A DNA stretch of 51,768 nucleotides, from contig NZ_WWIA01000258.1 in the NCBI RefSeq assembly GCF_009870065.1, forward strand, positions 1-51,768, written 5' to 3'. This DNA is from Streptomyces sp. SID5785. GTDB lineage: Bacteria > Actinomycetota > Actinomycetes > Streptomycetales > Streptomycetaceae. Below are positions 16,691 to 24,722 of this stretch, piece after piece. A program made the position numbers and the translations under genes. The notes below the pieces were generated by a model. It searched no databases. It saw only the letters and a list, made by a program, of their open reading frames with translations, and was not told the DNA's origin. The first letter of the stretch is position 1, and each line of letters opens with the position of its first letter.

Positions 16691-17347
16691 ATGCTGGGTG
16701 TCATCGATCTTCCGACCTATCTCGCGGGTCTCGTCCTCATCATCCTTCTCCCGGGGCCGAACTCGCTGTACGTGATCTCCGTCGCCGCCCGTCGCGGCAT
16801 ACGCACCGGATACAAGGCCGCCGTCGGCGTGTGGTGCGGGGACACCGTCCTCATGACGCTGTCCGCGGCCGGTGTCGCCTCGCTGCTGCAGGCGAACGCC
16901 GTGCTGTTCGGGATCGTGAAGTACGTGGGTGCCGGATATCTGACCTGGCTCGCCGTCGGGATGCTGCGGGCGGCCCACGGCATGTGGCGCAGCCGCCGCG
17001 AGCGGCCGGCCGCCGAGAGCGGGGCCGCTGACGGGCAGTCCGCGCAGGAGCGGCCCTTCCGCCGTGCGTTCGTCATCAGTCTCCTCAACCCCAAGGCGAT
17101 CCTCTTCTTCATCGCCTTCTTCGTGCAGTTCGTCGATCCGTCCTACGCCTATCCCGCCCTCTCCTTCGTGATCCTCGGCGCCTTCGCGCAGGCGGCCAGC
17201 GTGCTCTATCTGTCGGCGCTGATCTTCGGCGGCACGCGCCTCGCCGCCGCCTTCCGCCGGCGCAAGCGGCTGTCCGCGGGGGCGACCTCGGCGGCCGGGA
17301 TGCTGTTCCTCGGCTTCGCCGTGAAGCTGTCGCTCGCCAGCGCCTGA
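16691..17347 (+). CDS. LysE-family amino acid exporter
   Basis: A 218-residue membrane protein with about six helices. It has the LysE/RhtB N-terminal signature (LILLPGPNSLYVISVAARRG, followed by GYKAAVG) and the mid-protein motif FRRAFVISLLNPKAILFFIAFF. The first helices resemble the leucine exporter LeuE, but the substrate cannot be fixed from sequence. It starts 65 bp after the mutase gene. Confidence 0.9.
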   Translation: MLGVIDLPTYLAGLVLIILLPGPNSLYVISVAARRGIRTGYKAAVGVWCGDTVLMTLSAAGVASLLQANAVLFGIVKYVGAGYLTWLAVGMLRAAHGMWRSRRERPAAESGAADGQSAQERPFRRAFVISLLNPKAILFFIAFFVQFVDPSYAYPALSFVILGAFAQAASVLYLSALIFGGTRLAAAFRRRKRLSAGATSAAGMLFLGFAVKLSLASA

Positions 17348-17355
17348 GCCGACCG

Positions 17356-17375
17356 GCCCTGCCCCCCCCCAGGGC
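17356..17375. terminator. Short hairpin between convergent genes
   Basis: GCCCTG (17356-17361) and CAGGGC (17370-17375) enclose a run of eight cytosines. It is the only inverted repeat between the LysE and monooxygenase stop codons. Weak but well placed. Confidence 0.45.
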
Positions 17376-18875
17376 TCAGGCCGGGTCCGCCGTCAGCAGT
17401 CCGGTCAGATAGGCCCGCAGCCCCTCGGCGGACTCGCCCGCCCAGGCCACGTACCCGTCGGGCCGGACCAGGAAGGCGCCGCTGCCGTACGCCGCGCAGC
17501 CGGGGAGTCGCAGGGTGCGCAGCTCAAGGATCCCGTCGAAGGTCCCGGCGTCGAGGCCGGTGCCGCTCTCGGGGCCACCGGCGGCCTCCGGGGCCGCCGC
17601 GTCGAAGGTCAGCAGGGTCCAGTGCGGTCCGCGGAAGGCGTCGAACAGCCGGATGCCGCCCACGTGCCCGTCCGGTGCCCGGTCGCCGGCCCGCAGCGCC
17701 CCGTCGGCCAGGCCCTCGCGCGTCTCCCGGGTCAGGGCCGCGTCGCGGTACCCGATCCCGAGCTGCTGCACCTCTTCGCCGCGCTGCACGGGGGCGCCGT
17801 CCCGGCCCGCGCGGTGGATCCGGGTGCTGATCCCGAGGATGTCCGCCGCGACCGGCATCCGCTCCTCCTCGTAGGTGTCGAGCAGCCGGGCCGGGGCGCC
17901 GGACAGGACCGCGGCGAGCTTCCACGACAGGTTGTACGCGTCCTGGACGCTCGTGTTCAGTCCCTGGCCGCCCGCGGGGGAGTGGACGTGCGCCGCGTCG
18001 CCCGCCAGGAAGACCCGGTCGCTGCGGAAGCGGTCGGCCATCGCCGCGCGGGCGCGGAAGCCGGAGGCCCACACCACCTCGTCGATGTGCTCCGGTGCCA
18101 GCGGAGTGCGGGCGGCCAGCAGCCCGACCACCGCCTCCGCCGAGGTGTCGGTCCCGGCCGACTCGTCCGTGAACTGCGCGGCCAGCTGGAACAGCCGCCC
18201 CTTGTCCGACGGCAGCGGGCAGAACGCCACGCCCCCGCCGGGCGCCTTCGGCCACACGTGCCAGTGCGTGTCCGGCACCGGGGCGTCCGCGGTCACCCGG
18301 ACGTCCGCCACCAGCATCGGCTTCGGGTCCACCGTCTCGCCCGTCATGCCGATGCCCAGCGCCCTGCGCACCGTCGAACGCCCGCCGTCCGCCGCGACCA
18401 GATACGCCGCGCGCACCGTCGAACCGTCCTCGAACCGCGCGGTCACCCCCGACCCGTCCTGCTCCAGTCCGGCCAGGGCCGCGCCGAAGCGCACCTCGCC
18501 GCCCAGCTCACGGAGCCGGTCGTACAGCACGCGCTGGGTGGCGGCCTGCGGTATCAGCCAGACATTGGCGTACGGCACCTGGTCCGTCGGCTCCGAGCGC
18601 TTGACCATGTCCCACTCCTGGCCCGGCTCGGCGCCCTCCCAGACCCGCATCTTCGGGTACTCGGTGCCGGCCGCGCGGATCGCGTCCAGCACTCCGAGGT
18701 CGTGGAACACCTCCTGGGTCCGGGGCTGGAGCCCCTTGCCCCGCGAGCCGGGGAACAGCTCCTGCGCCCGCTCGACCAGCAGCGCCGGCACGCCGCGCCG
18801 CGCCAGGTCCGCCGCCAGGACCAGGCCCGTCGGGCCCGCTCCCACGATCAGTACGTCCGTCCGCACGTCCGTCAT
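17376..18875 (-). CDS. FAD-dependent aromatic/polyketide monooxygenase
   Basis: A 499-residue class A flavin monooxygenase. It has the N-terminal FAD motif VLIVGAGPTGLVLAADLARRG, the mid-protein YLVAADGGRSTVRR motif, and the second FAD motif DRVFLAGDAAHVHSPAGGQGLN. The closest families act on phenols, polyketides, tetracyclines or rifamycins. It is divergent from a TetR gene with two operators in between, the usual setting for an inducible detoxification or tailoring enzyme. The Shine-Dalgarno sequence AAGGAG overlaps one operator. The real substrate is unknown. Confidence 0.92.
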   Translation of the reverse strand: MTDVRTDVLIVGAGPTGLVLAADLARRGVPALLVERAQELFPGSRGKGLQPRTQEVFHDLGVLDAIRAAGTEYPKMRVWEGAEPGQEWDMVKRSEPTDQVPYANVWLIPQAATQRVLYDRLRELGGEVRFGAALAGLEQDGSGVTARFEDGSTVRAAYLVAADGGRSTVRRALGIGMTGETVDPKPMLVADVRVTADAPVPDTHWHVWPKAPGGGVAFCPLPSDKGRLFQLAAQFTDESAGTDTSAEAVVGLLAARTPLAPEHIDEVVWASGFRARAAMADRFRSDRVFLAGDAAHVHSPAGGQGLNTSVQDAYNLSWKLAAVLSGAPARLLDTYEEERMPVAADILGISTRIHRAGRDGAPVQRGEEVQQLGIGYRDAALTRETREGLADGALRAGDRAPDGHVGGIRLFDAFRGPHWTLLTFDAAAPEAAGGPESGTGLDAGTFDGILELRTLRLPGCAAYGSGAFLVRPDGYVAWAGESAEGLRAYLTGLLTADPA

Positions 18876-18887
18876 CGCCCCACACTC

Positions 18888-18937
18888 CTTAACGCTGTTA
18901 AGTGCCGTGCTCCGAGCATGGCCTTAACGGCGTTAAA
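18888..18937. promoter_or_regulatory. Paired TTAAC-N3-GTTAA operators between monooxygenase and TetR genes
   Basis: CTTAACGCTGTTAAG (18888-18902) is a 6-3-6 perfect palindrome. CTTAACGGCGTTAAA (18923-18937) repeats it 35 bp away. The first overlaps the monooxygenase Shine-Dalgarno sequence on the minus strand. The second overlaps a putative -10 (TAAACT, 18934-18939) of the TetR gene, which would give a leaderless message. Confidence 0.85.
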
Positions 18938-18946
18938 CTGTCAAGC

Positions 18947-19672
18947 GTGGCTGAGCAGAAGAAGACGAGACTCGACAAGGCGCAGGTGGCCGACACGGCC
19001 CTGGACCTGCTGAACGACGTCGGCCTCGAGGGGCTGACGCTGCGGGCCATCGCGAAGGAGCTGAACGTGCAGGCGCCCGCCCTGTACTGGCACTTCAAGA
19101 ACAAGCAGGCGCTGCTCGACGAGATGGCGACCGTGATGTTCCGGCGGATGACGCAGCCCGGCGTGGAGGCGGGCGCGGACCCGGGCGGAGAGGCGGGCGC
19201 CGACGCGGGCGCGGGCCCGGGTGCCCCCGCTGCGATCCCGCACGCCCCCGGCATGTCCTGGCAGGACTGGCTGGTCGAGGGGAACAGGCGGCTGCGCGCC
19301 ACCCTCCTGCGCTACCGCGACGGAGCGAAGGTCTTCAGCGGGTCACAGTTCACCGGCACCGAGCACGGCGCGCAGATCGAGGCGAACCTGCGGGTGTTCG
19401 CCGCGGCGGGCTTCACCGCGGAACAGGCGGCGTGGGCCAGTACCACCGCGTACCTGTACACGGTGGGCTTCGTCACGGAGGAGCAGGGCGTGCAGCCGCT
19501 GCCGGGCGAGCGCCGTGCGGGCTACGACGTGGACGAGCGCGCCGAGCGCCTCGCCGCGTACCCGCTCGCCGCCGCCGCGGGCAAGGACCTCTTCACGGCG
19601 TACGACGAGCGGTTCGAGGAGGGACTCGCGCTGATCGTGGCGGGGATCGAGGCGCGCTACAGCCCCAGTTGA
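18947..19672 (+). CDS. TetR-family regulator of the adjacent monooxygenase
   Basis: A 241-residue TetR-type repressor. The HTH spans about residues 8-55 (LTLRAIAKELNVQAPALYWHFKNKQALLDEMA). The C-terminal ligand domain resembles that of tetracycline-repressor-like proteins. An Asp/Gly/Ala-rich linker of about 30 residues (GADPGGEAGADAGAGPG) interrupts the region after the HTH and is probably disordered. The GTG at 18947 lies seven bases after a -10-like hexamer, so the gene may be leaderless. Divergent operators support control of both genes. Confidence 0.92.
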   Translation: MAEQKKTRLDKAQVADTALDLLNDVGLEGLTLRAIAKELNVQAPALYWHFKNKQALLDEMATVMFRRMTQPGVEAGADPGGEAGADAGAGPGAPAAIPHAPGMSWQDWLVEGNRRLRATLLRYRDGAKVFSGSQFTGTEHGAQIEANLRVFAAAGFTAEQAAWASTTAYLYTVGFVTEEQGVQPLPGERRAGYDVDERAERLAAYPLAAAAGKDLFTAYDERFEEGLALIVAGIEARYSPS

Positions 19673-19679
19673 CGGTATG

Positions 19680-20849
19680 TCACGGGCGCTGCCCGTCCCC
19701 GGGAAGCGCCGCTCCCGGCTGCCGGCTCAGCGCACGGCGCAGCCGGGGTGTGGCCCACTCCTCGACGTATCGATTCAGCAGCCAGGCGAGCAGCAGCATC
19801 GCGCCGATCGTCCCGGCGAACGTGACGGACGAGGGCAGTCCCACGGTGCGGTGCAGGAAGCCGATCGCCACCCAGCCCAGGTGCTCGTGGACCAGGTAGA
19901 AGGGGTAGGTCAGGGCGCCCGCGACGGTCAGCAGGCGCCAGTTCGCCCAGCGTGCCCAGCCCAGCGCGATCACCGTCACGGCGGCGAAGCCGAGGGTGAC
20001 GATCGCGACGATCACCGAGGCCGAGCGGTACGAGAAGAACGCCGGGTTGGGTGCGTGCCACAGTCCGGCCACCGCGTAGTGCTGCCCGACGAGCCAGCCG
20101 ACGGCCACCACGCCCCAGGCCGTGACGTCGCGCCGGTCGCGGTGCACCAGGTAGAGGCCGATGCCGCCGATGAAGAACGGTGCGTACTCGGGCATCAGGA
20201 CGAGCGTGAGCAGCGGTTCGTTCGAGGCGTCGGCGAGCGCCGCCGCCATCGTCCACACCGCGCAGAACAGCAGCACGCGGTGGCGCGAGGCGCCCGGCAC
20301 GACGACGAACAGGGCGAACAGCGCGTAGAAGCGGACCTCCGCCCACAGGGTCCAGCACACCCCGAGCACCCGGTGCGCGCCCAGCGGCTGCTGCAGCATC
20401 GTCAGATTGAGCAGGGCGTCGCTCGGCGAGACCGTCCTGTAGATCACGACCGGCAGCGCGAACACCGCCGTGACCAGCACGATCGCCACCCAGTAGGAGG
20501 GCAGGAGCCGGGACGCGCGCGAGGCGAAGAAGGAGCGCAGCGGCCGGCCCCAGCCGCTCATGCAGATCACGAAGCCGCTGATGACGAAGAAGATCTGCAC
20601 GCCGAGGCAGCCGTAGGCGAACCAGCCGTGCAGGGAGGGGAACTGCTGTGCGGGGGAGGTGCCCCAGGCCTGGGAGACCTCGCCGCCGCGCCCGCCGTAG
20701 TGGTACGCCGCCACCATCAGGGCGGCGATCAGCCTCAGCCCGTCGAGGGCGTACAGGCGCGGCGCGGCCCGCCGGGCCGGCGGCGGTGCGGGCTTCTCCG
20801 TCCCGGGCGGCGCCGGTATGGATCCTGGGGTCGTGCCGGTGACGGTCAT
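19680..20849 (-). CDS. Acyltransferase family 3 (O-acyltransferase) membrane protein
   Basis: A 389-residue acyltransferase-3 protein with about ten membrane helices. The catalytic-type histidine is H50 in the first helix (ALDGLRLIAALMVAAYHYGG). Other family motifs are GVQIFFVISGFVI and SRASRLLPSYW. Such enzymes O-acetylate or O-acylate surface sugars. Its ATG overlaps the polysialyltransferase-like gene by 4 bp (ATGA), so it probably modifies the polymer made by this cluster. It is the last gene of the leftward arm. Confidence 0.9.
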   Translation of the reverse strand: MTVTGTTPGSIPAPPGTEKPAPPPARRAAPRLYALDGLRLIAALMVAAYHYGGRGGEVSQAWGTSPAQQFPSLHGWFAYGCLGVQIFFVISGFVICMSGWGRPLRSFFASRASRLLPSYWVAIVLVTAVFALPVVIYRTVSPSDALLNLTMLQQPLGAHRVLGVCWTLWAEVRFYALFALFVVVPGASRHRVLLFCAVWTMAAALADASNEPLLTLVLMPEYAPFFIGGIGLYLVHRDRRDVTAWGVVAVGWLVGQHYAVAGLWHAPNPAFFSYRSASVIVAIVTLGFAAVTVIALGWARWANWRLLTVAGALTYPFYLVHEHLGWVAIGFLHRTVGLPSSVTFAGTIGAMLLLAWLLNRYVEEWATPRLRRALSRQPGAALPGDGQRP

Positions 20850-22183
20850 CGGAGTGCGGCTCGCTTGAAGGAGCGTGCGCGGCGCACCACGCGGCGGACC
20901 GCGGCGTTGCGCGGCAGGAAGGCGAGCTGGGCCGGGACGGCCCCGGGCAGGCCCAGCGAGGTCAGCCGACGGCGTTTGAAGTACCGCCAGGTGTGGTCGT
21001 CCAGCCGCCGCGCGAGATATCCCTCCGCCTCCGGGCGCAGCGCGGGATAGATCTTCGCCTGCATCGCGAAGCCCACCGTCCGCAGCAGTTCCGTCAACTC
21101 GGCGACGGACGTGCCCTGTTCCTGGGACGCGACGCCCGCGCGGTCGGCCAGGTCGGGCAGCAGCGCGTCGACGATCGTGACCGGCACCCGGTTGCTGTTC
21201 TGGTACGGGGTGAGCCGGTCCAGGAGGGTCCCCGTGCCGACGCGGGCGACCGGGATCCCGTACAGGGCGGACGCGGTGAGCAGGGCGGTCGAGAAGCAGC
21301 CGACGACGAGGGCCGGGCGGATCCGCTGGTAGAGGACCTCGGCGAGGACCGGGGTGTCGAGGACGGTGAGCTCGGCGCCGAGCCGCTCCGCCTCCTTCTC
21401 CAGGGTGCGCGACCAGCGGGCCGGTGCCGTCGGATGAGGCTTGAACACGAGGCTGCGGTGGCCCAGTTCGACGGCGCCGCGCATCATCCGTACGTGCAGG
21501 TCCTCTTCCTCCTCCGCGCTGAGGATGTCGAGCGCGGAGAGGTACTGGCCGAGCAGCAGTGCCGGTTCGTCCGGCAGGGCGGGCAGCGCGTCGGCGGTGT
21601 CGCCCAGTTCGGCGAGGACCTTCACGAAGGCCTCCGTCGGGACGATCTCCGGCTCGACGCCGAACTCGGTCAGCAGCAGCGGCCGCAGGCCCGGCACGAG
21701 GTCCAGGTGCAGCAGCCGGCGCACGCGGGTGCCGACCAGCGGGTCGATCTTGTTGCGGGTGGGGCCGTAGCTCATCAGGCCGTCCGCGTACACGTCGACG
21801 GGCGCGCCGGTGAAGATCTTCGCGACGGCCCCGGCCGGGTTCACCTGGATCGACTCGACGGCGAGCTCGACGTCGTCGTCGCCGAGGTTCCACAGCAGGC
21901 GCAGATACCGCTCCCACAGCGGGATGTCGTCGGCGCGCGGCGACCAGCCGCCGGGGTGGAACGGCGAGATCGCCTCGTTCCACGACAGCACGTCGTCGAA
22001 GCGGTCCCGCAGCCGGCCGAAGCCCGGCATGGTGTCGAGCGACGGGGTCGTCTCGGGTGTCGCCGCGTTGTTGGCGACGAGCAGGACCGTGCGGTCGGCG
22101 GGTGCGAAGCGCTCGGAGTCGAGCGCGGCGGCGAGCGTGGCCGCGCCGTACAGCGTGGACGCGAGGAGGATCCGGGTGGTCAT
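20846..22183 (-). CDS. Polysialyltransferase-like glycosyltransferase
   Basis: A 445-residue protein of the alpha-2,8-polysialyltransferase type (PF07388-like). I see the three motifs shared by bacterial sialyltransferases: a D/E-D/E-G-like box at 132-135 (YADG), the HP box at 248-251 (KPHP), and an S-S/T-like box at 297-300 (FSTA). No membrane segment is present, so it probably acts at the inner face of the membrane on a CMP-nonulosonate donor. The start overlaps the GT2 stop (ATGA). This assignment rests on motifs and neighbours; the acceptor is unknown. Confidence 0.82.
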   Translation of the reverse strand: MTTRILLASTLYGAATLAAALDSERFAPADRTVLLVANNAATPETTPSLDTMPGFGRLRDRFDDVLSWNEAISPFHPGGWSPRADDIPLWERYLRLLWNLGDDDVELAVESIQVNPAGAVAKIFTGAPVDVYADGLMSYGPTRNKIDPLVGTRVRRLLHLDLVPGLRPLLLTEFGVEPEIVPTEAFVKVLAELGDTADALPALPDEPALLLGQYLSALDILSAEEEEDLHVRMMRGAVELGHRSLVFKPHPTAPARWSRTLEKEAERLGAELTVLDTPVLAEVLYQRIRPALVVGCFSTALLTASALYGIPVARVGTGTLLDRLTPYQNSNRVPVTIVDALLPDLADRAGVASQEQGTSVAELTELLRTVGFAMQAKIYPALRPEAEGYLARRLDDHTWRYFKRRRLTSLGLPGAVPAQLAFLPRNAAVRRVVRRARSFKRAALR

Positions 22184-23157
22184 GCCGCGGCCTCCGCGCT
22201 GACGGGCCGGCGGCGCAGCCGTCGCAGCCGGGTCGCCCGCTGGACGTCCATCGAGTCGAGGGCGTCGTCGAGCACCGCCTGCGGCATGCGCTTGAGCGCC
22301 GCGGCGCTGAGGGACTTCAGTTTCCGCGCCACGGGCGGCTCGAACCTTTCGACGGATCCCAGGTGGTGGGAGATGATCGCGCAGTACGTGCGCACGGCCT
22401 TCGGCAGCAGCCGGTCCGCGTCCCGGTCCCCGGCGGTCTCCCGCACGACCTGGTCGAACGCGCGGATGAAGTCGAGCTGGCGCACGTCGCCGATCTGGGT
22501 GAGCGAGGAGGAGACCCCGCGCCGGTAGAAGACGCCGAGGAGACCCACCGCCGCGAAGGACTTCGCCTCGCGGTGCAGCCGCCAGATCCACGGGCGGTCC
22601 TCGGCGGTGCGCAGCCCGTCGGTGAAGTGCAGCAGGCCCTGGTCGGCGAGGCGCCGGTGGTACATGCCGGCCCACGCGTACGCGTAGTCGACGGACGTCG
22701 AGCGGTCCGCGGGCAGGATCGCCTCGCGCGGGTCCATGACGACGCCCCGCAGCCCGTGCGGCACACGGTGCACCGAGCGGGCCCGCGCCGTGCACTGGAC
22801 GTGGTCCGTGCGGACGAAGTCGCAGCCCAACTCCTCGATGGAGGACAGCAGTCGGGCGTAGTGGCCGGGGGCGAGCCAGTCGTCGCCGTCGAGGAACGTG
22901 AGGTACTCGCCGCGCGCCCGGTCCAGGCCCGTGTTGCGCGCGGTGGCGAGTCCCCCGTTCGTCTCGTGTCTCACGACGACCGCCCCCGGCAGCTCGCGCT
23001 CGGCGCGCGCGAGAATGTCGGGGGTCTCGTCCCGGGAACAGTCGTCGACGAGAATGAATTCGAAGTCTTCACGTGCGTTGGCGCGCAGACTTCTGAGCGT
23101 GTCTGGCGCGTATTGCTGCACGTTGTAGAACGGCACGATGACGGAGAGCTTGACCAC
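22180..23157 (-). CDS. Family 2 glycosyltransferase
   Basis: A 325-residue GT2 enzyme with a GT-A fold. It has SVIVPFYNVQQYAPDTLRSL at the start, the nucleotide-binding VDDCSRDET near residue 38, and the metal-binding DGDD at 90-93. The C-terminal 150 residues are basic and lack membrane helices. It is the first gene of the leftward arm and may add the neutral sugar of the repeat or prime the chain. The GTG at 23157 has no obvious ribosome site, so the start is moderately certain. Confidence 0.88.
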   Translation of the reverse strand: MVKLSVIVPFYNVQQYAPDTLRSLRANAREDFEFILVDDCSRDETPDILARAERELPGAVVVRHETNGGLATARNTGLDRARGEYLTFLDGDDWLAPGHYARLLSSIEELGCDFVRTDHVQCTARARSVHRVPHGLRGVVMDPREAILPADRSTSVDYAYAWAGMYHRRLADQGLLHFTDGLRTAEDRPWIWRLHREAKSFAAVGLLGVFYRRGVSSSLTQIGDVRQLDFIRAFDQVVRETAGDRDADRLLPKAVRTYCAIISHHLGSVERFEPPVARKLKSLSAAALKRMPQAVLDDALDSMDVQRATRLRRLRRRPVSAEAAA

Positions 23158-23355
23158 GTCCGTGACGTTAGGCGGCGGCCCGGCATTCGTCTTGACCGGC
23201 AACTTGATGTCAGGTGAACGACGCGTGGCGGGACCGTGAACCGGCCCTGGCCTGGGCTCTTTCCCGAGCCGATTCGCCATTCGTCGGTGTGCTGTTAACC
23301 GTTTGTTGCACTCCGGTTGGGCCGCGGATCGAAATGCCTTCCTAACTTTTTCGAT
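23158..23355. promoter_or_regulatory. Divergent control region of the nonulosonate cluster
   Basis: This 198-bp gap separates the two arms and is clearly less GC-rich than the genes around it (for instance GTTAACCGTTTGTTGCA near 23294 and CTAACTTTTTCGATG near 23342). Promoters for both arms must lie here. I could not identify a confident -35/-10 pair or an operator palindrome. Neither flanking gene has a clear Shine-Dalgarno sequence. Confidence 0.5.
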
Positions 23356-24669
23356 GTGCCAGCAAGGAACGAAAAGACCCCCCGGGTCGCCGTGCTCGCG
23401 GACTCCGACACCCGATGGAAATGGGGTGCACTGACCGCGGCCCGCCTCCGCAGCGACCAGCCGTCCCTCCCCCTCGACGGATTCCTCCTGAGGGGCCGCG
23501 CGACCCCCACCCCCCGCCAGCTCACCGAGGTCGGCGTCCGGGCCGACCGCCTGAGCGAGGTCACCGCGGTCGAGTTCCTGCGCGCCATGGAACGCAGCCC
23601 GGAGAAGTACGACGTGGTCGTCCTCGCCCTCGTGGGCGGTGCCGTCCAGGCCGTACTGCACGGGCTCGCCCACGCCTGGCGCGGCGTCACCCGCCGGCCC
23701 GTCGTCGTCACCGGATACGTCGGCGTCGTCTACGAGAAGCTCACCGACGGCCTGCTCCTGCGCCACGGCGCGGACGTCGTCCTCGCCAACTCGGCCTACG
23801 ACGCGGACCGGTTCCGCGCCGTGTACGAGGGCGTGGGCGCCGACGCGGGATCGGTCACCGAGTGCGCGCTGCCCTTCCTCGGCGGCGCGCCCTACGGGAC
23901 GGCGCACGACCCGTACACGGTCGTCTTCGCGGCGCAGCCGTCCGTCCCGGACACCCCCGCCGACCGGACGTACCTCCTTGAGCGGCTCGTCCGGCACGCG
24001 ACGGCCCACCCCGGCCGCGAGGTCCTGCTCAAGCTGCGCAGCAAGCCCGGCGAACACACCACGCACATCGAGGAGACCCCCTACCAGAAGCTCGCCCAGC
24101 GGCTCGCACTCCCGCCCAACCTGAAGCTCGTCTACGGGAACATGGGCGAGGTCCTCGACCGTACGGACCTCCTCGTCACCGTCAGCTCCACCGCGGCCCT
24201 CGAGGCCCTGCACCGGCGCATCCCGACCGCCCTGCTCACCGACCTCGGGGTGCGCGAGGCGCTCGGCAACCACCACTTCACCGGCTCCGGCTGCCTGCTG
24301 TCCTGGGACCGGCTCGACGCGGGCGAACTGCCCGCGCCCGACGCCGCCTGGGTCGCCCGCCAGGGTGTCGCCGCCGACGGCACGTACGGACAGGCCTTCG
24401 ACCGGGCCCGCGCCCGCGTCGACGCGCTGCTCGCCGCCGACCGGCCGCCGATCGAGCCGTACTACAGCACCGTCACCGCGCCCGGCTACCTGCCGCGCAT
24501 CCTCGCCCGCCACCACCTCGCGCCCGACGGCAGCCCGCTGCCCGGCGCGCCGGCCGCCGACCGGGAGCCCTCGGCCGTACGGCAGATCGTCCGCCGCGCC
24601 GCCCGCGGCGCCTACCGGCACGGAGTGCAGCGCGTCGCCCCCGTGATCCGGCGGATGGGGGAGCTGTGA
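23356..24669 (+). CDS. DUF6716-type putative glycosyltransferase
   Basis: A 437-residue soluble protein of the kind annotated as DUF6716 putative glycosyltransferase in Streptomyces. A Rossmann-like N-terminus (RVAVLADSDTRWKWGA) and a second half with VVFAAQPSVPD, VLLKLRSKPGEH and LLVTVSSTAALEA resemble GT-B nucleotide-sugar enzymes. The SST box and the KLRSKPGEH segment recall the sialyltransferase SS/T and HP motifs. GTG 23356 is preferred to TTG 23317, although neither has a good ribosome site. It heads the rightward arm. Confidence 0.78.
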   Translation: MPARNEKTPRVAVLADSDTRWKWGALTAARLRSDQPSLPLDGFLLRGRATPTPRQLTEVGVRADRLSEVTAVEFLRAMERSPEKYDVVVLALVGGAVQAVLHGLAHAWRGVTRRPVVVTGYVGVVYEKLTDGLLLRHGADVVLANSAYDADRFRAVYEGVGADAGSVTECALPFLGGAPYGTAHDPYTVVFAAQPSVPDTPADRTYLLERLVRHATAHPGREVLLKLRSKPGEHTTHIEETPYQKLAQRLALPPNLKLVYGNMGEVLDRTDLLVTVSSTAALEALHRRIPTALLTDLGVREALGNHHFTGSGCLLSWDRLDAGELPAPDAAWVARQGVAADGTYGQAFDRARARVDALLAADRPPIEPYYSTVTAPGYLPRILARHHLAPDGSPLPGAPAADREPSAVRQIVRRAARGAYRHGVQRVAPVIRRMGEL

Positions 24670-24722
24670 GCAGCCCGAGCAGCCCCCCGACCTGCCCCGA
24701 ACCGTCTGAAGGAGAAGCGCAG

